64,000 nucleotides of DNA from Brienomyrus brachyistius (lineage: Eukaryota; Chordata; Actinopteri; Osteoglossiformes; Mormyridae), in the NCBI RefSeq assembly GCF_023856365.1, contig NC_064540.1, positions 4,275,501 through 4,339,500 of the forward strand. The letters run 5' to 3'. Position 1 is the first letter of the stretch; the number at the start of each line of letters is the position of its first letter. Positions 26,104 to 37,989 of the stretch are shown one piece after another. The notes beneath the pieces are model-generated. The model made no database searches. It was not told the DNA's origin and saw nothing but the letters and a program-made list of their open reading frames with translations. Made by a program: the position numbers and the translations under genes.

Positions 26104-26887
26104 TTCTAATAATATTTCTAGTATCTAATCTATTAATTATTAAAGATATTAAAGTGAATATCTTCCATCTACTTCAAGCACAAATTTTTAAACTACAAAA
26201 TCCCGTAATACTGCAATTTGCTACACATTAGAATGAAACTTTCATTTGTCCTTGAACTTTCAAGCCCACATACGATGGACTGAGAAAAAAATGGAGAATG
26301 GAAATGACTTTCAGCATCAAAAATGAAAAGCAAAATCCACAGAGAAACACCCAAAGAGCATCAGTGTCTCCTCTGAGTCACTCAGGGTGGAAAAACATTC
26401 AGCTGAGTAAAATAAAAATATGGAAACACAAATACTGATATATCCATCATAAGTCAAAAGTGTCTGAGATCCTTGACCTGAAAGATGACACCTTTCTGCA
26501 CCTTTACCATCTGTGAGGCAGATTTATTTCTGACTTAAAGCAAGTTCTCATAACCATAATCTGGCAATCTGGAAATACGGGTCCTGGGAAGATGCTATAA
26601 AAATATTTATTGTGCGCTGTATATTCCTTGAGAGTTCGCACTCGTGCTGATCTGACTTTTATCTGACTTTGCCTTTGTTTTTGTCTTTTTTCCTGATTAT
26701 TAAACATGAGTAGCAGTGCTAACTGCAGTATAGGTTGTGTGATATTTATGATACTCTGTGTTAATGGATACTTAACACAAATATGGTACCGTGAGGAATT
26801 TCGGAAGCAATCTTGAAATGCATTGGCTGCTGTATAAAATCTGTAGAAACATACTTATTTTATGTATGAAGTTAGTCTGAAATATCT

Positions 26888-27200
26888 TTTCTTTACACTT
26901 GGGCTGCTGCATGAATCATTTCCACCTGCCCCTCATTCCCTGTGATATATGTATATAAATTGGTCTGTTCCCTGTTCCTTTTCCTGTTCCCTACTGCGCC
27001 TAGTCCATTTGCTTTGCTTTTCACCCAGTGCTGAAACTGCAGTTTTCTTTTTGTTTTCTTACTTGGTGCTGCCCTTCGAGTTACGACCCATCCCTGCTCC
27101 CCCTGAAAAGGACATTGTTTCCACTGAATACAAATGCAGGTCCCTGCCCAGCCCCCTGTCACATGGTTGTCTAGTCTCCTGTATCATAGGTACACTCCAT
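26888..27200 (+). mobile_element. Possible decayed solo LTR
   Basis: CACCTGCCCCTCATTCCCTG is followed by TATATGTATATAAATTGGTC (TATA-like), CTGTTCC repeats and a T-rich tract, ending near CTGTCACATGG. The order (CACCTG, CTCATT, TATA, T-rich) resembles the terminal repeats of the element at 38.0-40.15 kb read on the minus strand. No target duplication is seen and divergence is high, so this is tentative. Confidence 0.25.
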
Positions 27201-27823
27201 TTAGGGATGTTGTCACTGTGAAAATGTAGAGGGGTGACTGTGCATACTTTGCACAGTTGTTGGACAAATTCACCCAATTACAGTACACAGTACTGTAACC
27301 TGACATGAATGTGCCCTGCTTACATTTCTCTAGTTAGAAGTGCTGTTGCACTTATTTATATGTGAAGCATAATGTCATAATTGAGATCTGTCTGTTCGAA
27401 ATAGATTAAGTCAGAGCTAAGAGACAATATTCTTGAAATATGAGTATGTATGTATGAGTCAGTTACACACAGCATACAACAATTTTAAAGGTGCTTCTGC
27501 GTGAATTTAGAATTGAAAGGGTGGAAAGGAGAAATCTGAATCACAAAGAACGTTATGTCCATGCCTGATGTCCCAGAGAAGAAGAAAAATGTCATATACA
27601 CTCACAGCCAGCGGTCAATGTGAAGGACAAGCTCTTCAGTGTCTCATTGCAAGTATAAAAAAGCCCAATATATAGCTCCAGGTTCTAAGATTAAAAAATC
27701 TTCCAACACACTCAAGCAGCTTGAAGTGCTTCCTCCTGTGGGCAACAATGTTTTAATTTTCAGTCCTGAGTTACTTTTGTTCCTAGATGACATAGAGGTA
27801 AGGCAGAGCTCACCATTTTTGGG

Positions 27824-27860
<37 letters not shown>
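27824..27860. repeat. (CT)n microsatellite
   Basis: About 18 CT units. Confidence 0.97.
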
Positions 27861-27861
<1 letters not shown>

Positions 27862-30220
27862 AGTTAAGTTACATAATTAGTAACAAAAAAAACAAAGCAA
27901 AGTTTTTCACAATGCATAAAATACCTTTTCACACACACAAATGTCTTGGTACATTATATGGATTGCCGACTTAGCTGTTTACCTTAGGGTGACATCACCT
28001 TTGCAAAGGGTTTCTGAATAAAAGAATCCTCTATACATTATCTCCAATTATGAAAACTTTTCTTGCTTCAAAGTTTCATTTATGGGCGGTACAATCACCC
28101 TTACGTTTCACTTTCTCCTTCTAGCACTTTAAAGTACATTTAATATACAGTATATGCTTTTTTTCTGGATATGTGAAGGGATTTCACCTCCATTCTCATT
28201 TTACTGTAATGTATTATTCATAAATCTACTGCAACAAAACTTAAAAATGTGTATTAAAGTTGGTATCTAACTTTAGATTTGTAGGAAAGCGGAAGAACTC
28301 CCCAAAAGGTCTCTTCTTCACAACTTATTATACCTTTAGAACAAAATGTGAAAAGGTTACACAATTCAAAAATAAAAATGAAGAAAAACATTTTAATTCC
28401 AGGGGCAGCCTTTGTTCCTCGCTGAACCTGTCCAATCTCTGGTCTGTGGGCACCAGCTGCCGCGACATCGAAAGGGTCCTGAAGGAACACTTTCATTTGG
28501 ACACACAGGAAATCGAAAACATCTCTCTTAGTCTGTGCAGTCCTTTCCATCCATCCGTATGCTCTCCTGCTCTATTTCCTTTACGCCATCACACCACTGG
28601 CCTCGCGTCAGACACAGGCCCTGCCTGCCAGAGACGGTATTTATCTCTTTAAATCTGACAAGCTAGATCCAGTTTTCATTATTACATAATATTTATTCAC
28701 AGGAGATGGAGAAAAAAAAACCCAGAAAGTATGTTACGATCACGGTTTTGCTATGAGATGGAGTCACAGCATACGACAGATGCTAGAAATTCATTCTGCT
28801 TATTACTGTACAGCACTCGCTCGCTCTTCTCTAGATATTTATGATTGTAATAAGAGCCGTCGGGGACGAAGCAAAATGGAATATAATCAGCGATTCTGAT
28901 GTATGGTATAATTTAACAACAGGTTTTCAGAAAAATGCATGTACATTTGTTTTATTTACGGCTTATAACGGTGAATTAATGGTACAAGCATATGTAAATA
29001 AAGAATGCTATGTGCACTACAACCAATTTAAAAGTTTGTAGCCGTTAGTATTCACAGTCTCGGAGTTAAGCAACCAAACATGTCACTGCACATAGTAATG
29101 AATGTAACTGTGTTTGTGCAATAAGGATTCTTTTCTTATCCCAGTGAGGGGACTGGGTTGTTGCCTAACCCATAAGACAAACATATAGATGAGAGAAAAC
29201 CTGTACAGAGGCCATGGGGATGAGATGGAGGTGAAGGTCTTTGCTCAAGAGTCCAACAGCAGCATCAATCAACTAGCAATCTTCCAATCAAAGTCAAGGA
29301 GACCTAACTTCTGAAGCCCCGCACTGCTCTCCACACACAAGCATTTCAATTTGGAAGCAGTAGAAGATCCATATTGATCATATTGATAAATGGAGAAGAA
29401 TGATCACTATCACTGATTTTGGTCATCCCATTGCACAATTTATGCTCTCAAAATTTGTTCATTACATCATGTGATCATGAATTAAAAAGTCTTCAATGAA
29501 ACATCCTTGCATGTACTCCTGTGTGAGGCCATCCTTCTGGATGTTTGGTTCCTGTGAAGGATCAGTGTTCAGAGGGATTTCCGTGCCTGGGGCACCTACG
29601 CTGAGCTTGCTGAGATCTGGCCAATGGTGCCTCACAGAGCGTCGTCCTTATGTAAGTGAGAATGAGTATAAGGTGAAAGAATGCGTAATGGATGGATATG
29701 CAGCGATGGTTTGCGCGTGAACTTGGCTCAGTACGGAGAATTGTGACCAGACCGAGGCTGTCTGAAGCCACACTGCCTGACTCGCTCCCCCTGTTGAGAA
29801 CCTGGAACCATTTTAAGTCACATTCATGGTCTCCAATGCTGTTTGCAGGTCTGACAGGAAGTCCATTAAGATGCTGCACGGTGATCCCAGGCCAGGAGGA
29901 AACATGCCGTTCGCAATGAGTCAGACAAATTCATGTCTGTAGGGACTGCTCAAAAAAAAAAAAAAAGACCATCCACGCATTTTTGTTATCTCCACCCTCC
30001 TTAATCCTTAATTAATAGAGCTTCTGGGATGCATTTATGACCAAGTTTCAGTTTGCATTTTCGTACCGATGATTAATTTTGGATACATTATCCTGTCATA
30101 ATTCCTAACAGAAGATTCCCCATAACAGGATACAGAGAATTACTGCATCCTCACCCTTCTCACAGTCTCCGACCATCTAAAGAGGCTGCAGGTCACGTTT
30201 CCTATGTTGTTACCCAGATA

Positions 30221-30568
30221 ATCCATCCATCCATCCATTTTCCAAACCGCTTATCCTATTGGGTCGCGGGGGGTCCGGAGCCTATCCCGGAAGTAATGGG
30301 CACGAGGCAGGGAACAACCCAGGATGGGGGGCCAGCCCATCGTAGGGCACACTCACACACCATTCACTCACACATGCACACCTATGGGCAATTTAGTGAC
30401 TCCAATTAGCCTCAGCATGTTTTTGGACTGTGGGGGGAAACCGGAGTACCCGGAGGAAACCCCACGACGACATGGGGAGAACATGCAAACTCCACACACA
30501 TGTGACCCAGGCGGAGACTCGAACCCGGGTCCCAGAGGTGTGAGGTAACAGTGCTAACCACTGCACCA
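30221..30568 (-). mobile_element. tRNA-derived SINE, nearly full length
   Basis: Almost identical to the copy at 22856-23217 over its whole body, but about 15 bases are missing at the 5' end (it stops at the A-box region TGGTGCAGTGG). High identity with the other copy suggests recent activity. No clean target duplication was found, which fits a 5' truncation or a later deletion. Confidence 0.92.
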
Positions 30569-30964
30569 GCTTAAGTGGGTCAAGAATCAGAAATCAGACT
30601 CTCCTGTTTGATGACCAAACAGTTACAATGCCATTATTATTATTGTTATTTTGATCCAACAAGTGGTTGTCAAATCCGTCAGCCATAGAGACAACACCTT
30701 GTAGAATGCACCATAGCCACAGGATTCATAAGAGAGAAGTTCCATGGTGGGAACGGTCTAGACAGCAAGAGAGGGCCGATAAAGCCAGAGTGGTTCTGAT
30801 GGCTGTTTTTAACACTTGTAACCCATTTTCATGCTGCACAGGGTAATGCTCTCTCTGAATGGTCCTGCACAAGGTTCACCACCCATAAAATTCCCAGAAT
30901 CCCACACACCTAGTGGTGTCAAAGCTAATTAACAGAGAGAATGTGTAGCCTAGATTTTTAACTA

Positions 30965-31069
30965 GAATATAAACCATATACAGCCTAGGTTCTGGGAAAC
31001 GCTCCAGACCACTTTGACCCTGAACTGGACAAGATGACATAAAAAATGGATGGATGGATGGATGAATGG
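30965..31069 (+). mobile_element. Old SINE tail fragment
   Basis: GTTCTGGGAAACGCTCCAGAC, then GACCCTGAACTGGACAAGAT and a (GGAT)n tail. Only the 3' end of an old copy survives. Confidence 0.55.
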
Positions 31070-31815
31070 ATAAACATTATACTCTGCTGGATCAAAACTC
31101 TATACCAATTTACAAGTAAAGTCTATACAGAGTATAGGATTAATGTATATAAGTAGTACAGCTATATATAGCTTCTGAAATAGTATGGAAAATGGCATGG
31201 GATTTCTGTATAGTCTTCACCTTTCACAAAATGAAACGGCAATATAAATCACAGATAAAAGAGTGGACAGATGTGGCAAAGCCGAATACATTTCTGGCAG
31301 AACGCCTGGACGAGTGACCGTCCAACTCAATCAACTCTCTAACTGTTGGACCGACACCAAACGTGTTTTAAGCCTGGAAACTCCACTGAAAAGCCGTCCC
31401 TCCTTTTTTATAAAGCTTGCAGATCTTCTGGGTCAGGTTTCCACTCCTTTTCAATTTCCTGGGCTTGTGCGTGACACCAGAACAGTCAACCATCAGATTT
31501 ATTTGGCATCCTTGATTATGTGGAATATCACAGACGCCCTGCAGGATTGATTTATGCCCTTGACTTTGTCTCTGCAGTACATACTCTACAAATGTACAGC
31601 TGGGATTACTGCCTGGTTCCAGTCTCTTCTACCACTGATGAAAATGACACATCCTTCTTCCACTTGACTCATATTCCGCCTCACCCACACCTTCGCCTGG
31701 ACGAACATCTACCATCCAAACCCAGCCCGTCTAATGCAGAGATTCTCCTCTTCCCTTTCTGTTCCTTCTCTGACAGGAAACCCATCATCATCCTACAGTA
31801 CATACTGAAAATTTT

Positions 31816-31831
31816 GGGGGGGGGGGGGGGG
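31816..31831. repeat. Poly-G tract
   Basis: Sixteen G in a row. Confidence 0.95.
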
Positions 31832-33780
31832 ACTACTGTGGTATCATCAGAAACTGCCAAGAAATCATCCACCCGTCTGTAACAACATTGTCTGCTGTCG
31901 TTCAACTTGTCGTCTCTCAACCTGCCTCAAGCAGCTCGCTTCTGACTGAATTCCATGCATGTGATATCAGGCTACTCTGCCTCTCCCAGAATACTCCTGG
32001 ATGTCTCATCATTGTCTGCCTGAAACTTTGCTCTCCTGCATCCTTAGTTCAGCACTGTGGATCAGCTGATGTTAAGTGCAGACTCAGTGGAGCAACGGGA
32101 TACGTGCCATTGGCAGCCAATGACTCAAAGGTCCCCAAAATGAAGGCAGATGCTGCAAACTCTGAGCATTTGCTGTGGCTTAGATCTGCGCCATGTCTGT
32201 GTGAAAAGTATCTTAACAGTCTATGCCATTCAAGAGCATGTCTTCTGGTTTACTGCATCTTTACCTCATCAAAGTAGCACGTGTACTCCATCTATACTTT
32301 CAAACACTCACATTTAACTCTTCTTGGGGAATGTAAACGTAATATTTCAATAAACCTTGAAAAAGATCATGAAATAACAAGCTTTGTACAGAAGTAACAA
32401 TATTATTCTAACGAAACAGTGTCGAGCATTATGTCTTGATGATTAACAGTGAGGAATGGCAGGAATCGAATGATAATCTGAAAATTAGGGTCAGAAAATT
32501 AGGCAGTGTTCAGAAACCAGGGCAATGCGATTCGCAGGTCCAAAGGGCAGAAAAACGTGCCAGAGTTCAGAAACCACTGGCAGACAAGCAGAAGTACAGC
32601 AAGCCAAAGGTTCAGTAAGGAGGAAGCTCAACACCTCATAAAACAGCTGATTCAGACAAGGTCTTTATGTCTCCCGAAGGTTAATCAAGGAATGAGAATT
32701 GAGAGTGTCCAGAGTGCAGGTGTGCCGGAGTGTGCTTTGGTTGGATGCAGCTGCACTGTGCGGATTATTGACTTGAGACAGGAGTAACAGTTATAATATA
32801 ATAACTTAACTGTGACAGGCTGAGAATCGATCCTTAATGGTTTTCTCTACCTTGCATATGGAAATACAGTCTTCCATTCAATTCATTCATTATATGCCAA
32901 TTTCAACATTATGGATGTAACATTTATATTCATAATGGCAAACAAAATGCCCCAGAGCATGGACAACGATAAGTCTATTTACGTACTTTTTCATGTAACC
33001 TCTCGGGGGTTGTGCATGTGGCATAAAACGGACCTTTGCTTGGAACTGGCGTACACCAAAGCATAGTGCAGGGGTAGGGCCCTGATCCTGGAGTGCCGGT
33101 CCCACCAGGATTTCCATCCTACCTGGTCTCTGATGAATCACTCCTGATCTCAGGCAGATAGTAACTCATCAGGTAGGATAGAAAACCTGCTGCATTCTGG
33201 CAATCCAGGATCCGGGTCGCCTACTCCTTAGAGAGTAAGACTATATACTGCATAGACACGTACAATTTCCTTCAAACCTCAGCTCTGTTAGCTGTTTTAT
33301 AAAACGAAATAACCGGCCCAATGCCCTCCATCTCTGTTTCTTTTTATTTTCGTCTGACTTTTTTTCTAAATGCTTTGAAGCACACTTCAAACCTAAGGAT
33401 TTTTTCTTCTAAAGGGTAATTGGAAAGGCTTATGTGCGGCAAAACCAGTTTTAATCAAGTTACTAGAAAAGGAATAATGGTCAATAATTATGTTTGAAAA
33501 TACTGAGGGTGCCCCCTGTGGTGCACCTCCCACAAATGAACCTGAACATCAGATAAATAGCAGCTAATCCATGTACACGAACGCTCCTTCTCCACACCCC
33601 ATTGGGTAAATGTCGCAGTGATGCAACAGTGTCAGCAGCTGATGGTGCTGTGGTAATATCTCCAAACCGAGAGCGAGGGGGGGGAAAGCTCATGTGGCTG
33701 CTCTCCTAAATGCTGCTCTTACTGTTGTGATTCTTGTTCTTTTGAACAATTCTTAGATTTCCTCTGAATTCTGTCCCTGG

Positions 33781-33937
33781 CCGTAAGGTGAGGGGGGTGG
33801 GGGGTAATTGGGATGATTCCAAGGGCCCCGGAGTGACAGGAGCCCTAAAAAAATTGGAAAATAACTGGATTGGTCTAGACCGGGGGGCCCAATATGATAT
33901 GCTTTCATCAGGCCCAAAATCTTTAGCAATGCCCCTG
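33781..33937 (-). repeat. Dispersed repeat R1, copy B
   Basis: Reverse-complement homologue of 7696-7841. It begins (minus) CAGGGGCATTGCTAAAGATT, shares AAAGCATATCATA and AGACCAATCCAGTTAT, and ends at TTACGG. It is about 11 bases longer because of a C-rich insertion (ACCCCCCACCCCCC on the minus strand). Confidence 0.75.
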
Positions 33938-34108
33938 GTCCCTGAATCATCTGGGTGTATAATGAAACCCAAGAGAATTTAGGAAAGAATGAGAGCACTA
34001 TATACCTATCAACACTACTGTATACCTATTTATCTTACTCTGCTGTTTTTCTACCACCAGCTTCTGCTTATGAAGACCTCCTAGGTATAGAGTACATCTA
34101 ACTTGATT

Positions 34109-34175
34109 GCCTTGTGATGGACTGGCGTTCCATCCAGGATGTGGCCAGTATTACAGTGTATAACTTTCAGCACCT
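34109..34175 (+). mobile_element. Old SINE fragment
   Basis: CCTTGTGATGGACTGGCGTTCCATCCAGGATG matches in layout the SINE segment written CCTGCGATGGGCTGGCCCCC in younger copies. Divergent and short. Confidence 0.5.
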
Positions 34176-34573
34176 CAACTGTGTTAGTGGTCATGGACGA
34201 AGGGTGGAAGAAGAATAAATTAACAGTCATTTTTGAGGCTGGGATGACAAATTAAAACTATACACAAACGCATCTTGTATGCTGACATTTCTGCAAATTA
34301 AGTCGCACACCTCTGGACACCTGGAAACACTGTGAGAGATTATATTTGGGGGGGTTAGACAACAATTTGGCAGTTTGCCCAGCAAGTCCATGATCACACA
34401 TTCCTGCAAATTACCGGCAAGGAGCCCAGCTCAAATAACACACCCTGTCACCTTGAGTTGTTCAAAATCTATCTGATGACTAAAAGTAACAGAAACAGGG
34501 GGTAGAGATTGAACTTAGTCTGAGAAACACCAAAGGTAGTGGAGAGATAATGGTACAGTATCCTCCTTGATGA

Positions 34574-34750
34574 GCATGCCCAGTTCGGGAGGCTTGCAAG
34601 CCAGATGCTTCTCACATGCAGTTTCCTAATGGTGGGATGAGCTGCTGAACCACATTCGGCCCTCAGACTCCCTCAGGACCCATCTGTTCCAGGATCACCT
34701 CTACGAGCCTGAGACCACTCCATGCTCCCTGAACGCACTTACTGTTCACT
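34574..34750 (+). pseudogene. LINE (L2/CR1-type) ORF2 C-terminal remnant
   Basis: The plus strand codes WDELLNHIRPSDSLRTHLF followed by QDHLYEP. This resembles the extreme C-terminus of fish LINE reverse-transcriptase polyproteins, which often reads like WN.LP..LR.S.SL..FK..LKTHLF. Part of the usual block between SDSL and THLF is missing. No reverse-transcriptase core is present, so it is a 5'-truncated, decayed copy. Confidence 0.45.
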
Positions 34751-35116
34751 TCCTGCTGATTGAATAATTGTCTTATTAGTGTCGTGTTTTGTTTTGAAGA
34801 CGTTGTCCTCCTCTTGCTTCAATACTGCTTACACTTGTAACTGGGCCATTCATCGGAAGTTCAGTCTAGCTGCACTTATGCCCAGTCGATTCCTTGACAG
34901 CACATATGTCTTTTACTAAAACCACTAAAAGTCAAACTCCACTGCCTGCCTAAACCACGCATGATGATCTGGGTGCAGTCGGGTTACAGAGGTAACCATC
35001 CTAGGCAACTCTATGAGAAAGAGGAACTTCAAGAAAGAGGAACTTAATAGCATTATTGCTATTTAATACATTAAAAAAGTCAATGCCCCAGAGGCTTAGC
35101 TGTAGAAGGATAACAT

Positions 35117-35200
35117 CCATCCATCCATTTTCCAAACCGCTTATCCTACTGGGTCGCGGGGGGTCCGGAGCCTATCCCGGAAGCAATGGGCACGAGGCAG
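35117..35200 (-). mobile_element. 5'-truncated SINE with 13-bp target duplication
   Basis: Only the last 84 bases of the SINE (tail plus GGTCGCGGGGGGTCCGGAGC region) are present. The insert is bounded by perfect repeats AGAAGGATAACAT at 35104-35116 and 35201-35213. This shows that the truncated copy inserted as it is, by target-primed reverse transcription that stopped early. Confidence 0.93.
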
Positions 35201-36211
35201 AGAAGGATAACATGTAACATATAAATGTACATGCCATTTTATATTATGGAAAGAGGGGTTTTGTAAACCAAATCAATCCACTATCAATTACACTGGAAAT
35301 GGTTTTCATGAAGCTTCATTAATTATTAATAGGAATTGAATTAAATCTTTGAAAATTTGTGAGTGAAATATGCATGTCTTAGCAAACTGGGGCCAATCAA
35401 AATGTATATGTAACACACAGTGAAATTATCAAAATAAAGCCTATATGTTTTGACAGTTTCATACAACTCCCAAGGAGAATGTTTTTATTATCTAAATTTG
35501 TATTATCTCGATTATTTGCATTTTCATAACACCAAGGAGTCATGGGAAATGTCGGATTATAAACCAGACTGAGGAAGAAATCCCACTTGTAAATATGAAA
35601 CCATGGTACACAATATTTTTAAAAGATAAGACGGCTATCGTAGTTATTTCAAGAGTATGTGTGTCAGGTGACACTAAAGTCAACAAAAAGAACAAATAAA
35701 ATCTGCTCTCCATGCATCCCCTGGGGTGGACTGGTAGCTAAGATAAGTAGCTAAAAGATAAATGGAGGGAAACGCTTTGTAAGTTAATTGGATATTTTTT
35801 CGTTTCCCCTGTTTCAAATGCATGTAAATCTCCTTCGGTTGATGAACTCAGCTGATGAACATGAATTCCCCTTCATGTTTTAAAATATGAACCCACAAGG
35901 TAAGACGGTTTTGTGATGTTTCTTACACAAAGCTATGTGTATCCTTGGGCTTTACATCCGTAACAGCACTCAAACTTGAAAATATGTTCATGCTTTGATA
36001 CTGGAAATTCCAAAATGGAATTTTGCCTTCTCCACCTTGGGGTGGAGAGGTTGGAAATTAATGTGGGGAGGAAAGGAAAAGAGACTGCAGACTTTCAAAT
36101 AGGAGGGGGGCACAGGTACCGGCAGGTTATTCGCACCAAATTCTACCCCTCAGCTTCGCTACGCCCATGCCATCGATCTCCTTACAGCTAGCAGGGCGAG
36201 CCCCAGAAAGT

Positions 36212-36243
36212 GCCACCCCCCCCCCCCACCCCCCCCCCCCCCC
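36212..36243. repeat. Poly-C tract
   Basis: Two long C runs separated by an A. The Pro-rich open frame across it is an artefact. Confidence 0.93.
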
Positions 36244-37989
36244 TGCAGGCGTCAGTGCCCCACAAAGAGGTCTGACTAAGACAGCACTTCTCAGCCAAAA
36301 CCACATTTGCGATTCTTCCATTTCAGCAGCATTTCCTATCAAACACCTGTAATGCTGCTCCCGATTCGGAAATATTTCCATCAGACCAGGAGCTCAACTA
36401 GATTAGCATTTGGAATTGGGATTCAAAGAGATGCTGGCAAAGGGAAAAAAAGTGTAACAGAGTACACACAGAAAGGCATTTTTTGATGTTTTCATTTTGA
36501 TACCGTTCACCAAAATACAACAAAATGAGCTTCACATCAATCATCCCAGCTCCAGTAAATAATATAGCTGAAAATACAACAGGTAAAAGTTTACATAAAA
36601 CACATATTCTATCTCATACAAAGGGACCAATATTATCATGAACAGGCCATGTTTCGTGTAAAGTAATGATTCCTTTAATATGTTAACAGTAGTTTACTAT
36701 ATTCTACTTATTTCTAAACCCAAAGCACATCCAGTGACAGTTGTCCCTCATTATTTTTCTTTGGCTTAATAGTTATAGTGATGGTATCATGCAAATCCCA
36801 GACCTCTAATTGAGGGATTTAAAGGCTCAGCCCGTGACGCCTTCCTTGCATACAAATACCAAAACTTTGAAAGCACGGGCACCAGAGGGAAACAGCCTAA
36901 GGTAGGAGAAACCCTGCAACCAGCCACAGCAACTGTCAGCACACGCAGCGGAGATCCTACGATAAGATTTTCGCCGTGAAAACCGAATCGACAGCGGAAT
37001 CGACTTCCCGACGGGGTAACACATTTACCCCTAATTGCCACTCAGATGTGACAAGGGTAGTTCAATTTCAAACGTGACAATAATTGGAACAAACACAATA
37101 TTTCATCTCCTCCCCCCTTGGACATCACAGACCCATGAGATAATTAAAACCTGCTCATCTATCGGTCTGTGTTTTTGCAGGAACACAGTCGGTGCTTCAC
37201 AGTAAGCACCCATGTGGGGTCCCAGACACTGCCGTAATTGCCAGGATGTGGGTTCCTTTCCCCTCACACACCCCTGCTTTAGTTACACATGCATTTGTTT
37301 GATTTAGTGGGGTAAAGAAAACACCTTTATCACCCTCATGAAAATGTCTCACCGGAGATGTATGCTACATGCTGCTCTGCATATGGATGTATAAAATTGA
37401 GCACAAGCACTTACCCTTCCAGGCGACACTACTATTCACAAGTGCTAGCCACAGACCAGGTCTTCTCCAGGTATCGAGCACCGTGAAAACCACTAATATG
37501 ATACCTATACCAAACCTACCAAAGTTAAAATGTGTGGCTTTATGGATACTAAGTCAATGGGGCTTGTGTTAGTGTCTAATGTTTATTTAGGCGTCATTTA
37601 TTTATTTTTTTAAATCTTTGTATTACATCATAAATACTTAATACATATTTAATATATTTTTAATAAATACAAATATTTAATATTTTGTGACAAACTATTA
37701 ATGATGTTTTTTATAACTTCAACATCCATACATTCATCTGTTCCTCCCTTCACCCATCTTAGACCAGTTTATTAACTAAGGGATATGGGAAATGTAAATA
37801 ATGTACCTGTGCAAGTTCAAAATAATTGTATGCATTTTACATTTGACTCATGGAACTCATGGTATTGCAATTGATAAGTACTTTGTAGCAAATTTATGGG
37901 ACAGGACAGTACAAATCTTAGCAAATAGTTCCTCTAGTTAACAATTTTTGGTGCAGGTCGAATTGTATTGCTTATATTTTCAAAAAATT

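Noticed and set aside
29050..29080. 5S rRNA-like words (GTCTCGGAGTTAAGCA)
   Set aside because: Only about 16 bases resemble 5S RNA; the rest of the gene and its internal promoter are absent.
31888..32277. 129-codon plus-strand open frame
   Set aside because: No recognisable domain or clear splice sites, and length within chance expectation for the window. The region 31.26-32.29 kb may be an old retroelement, but I could not identify it.
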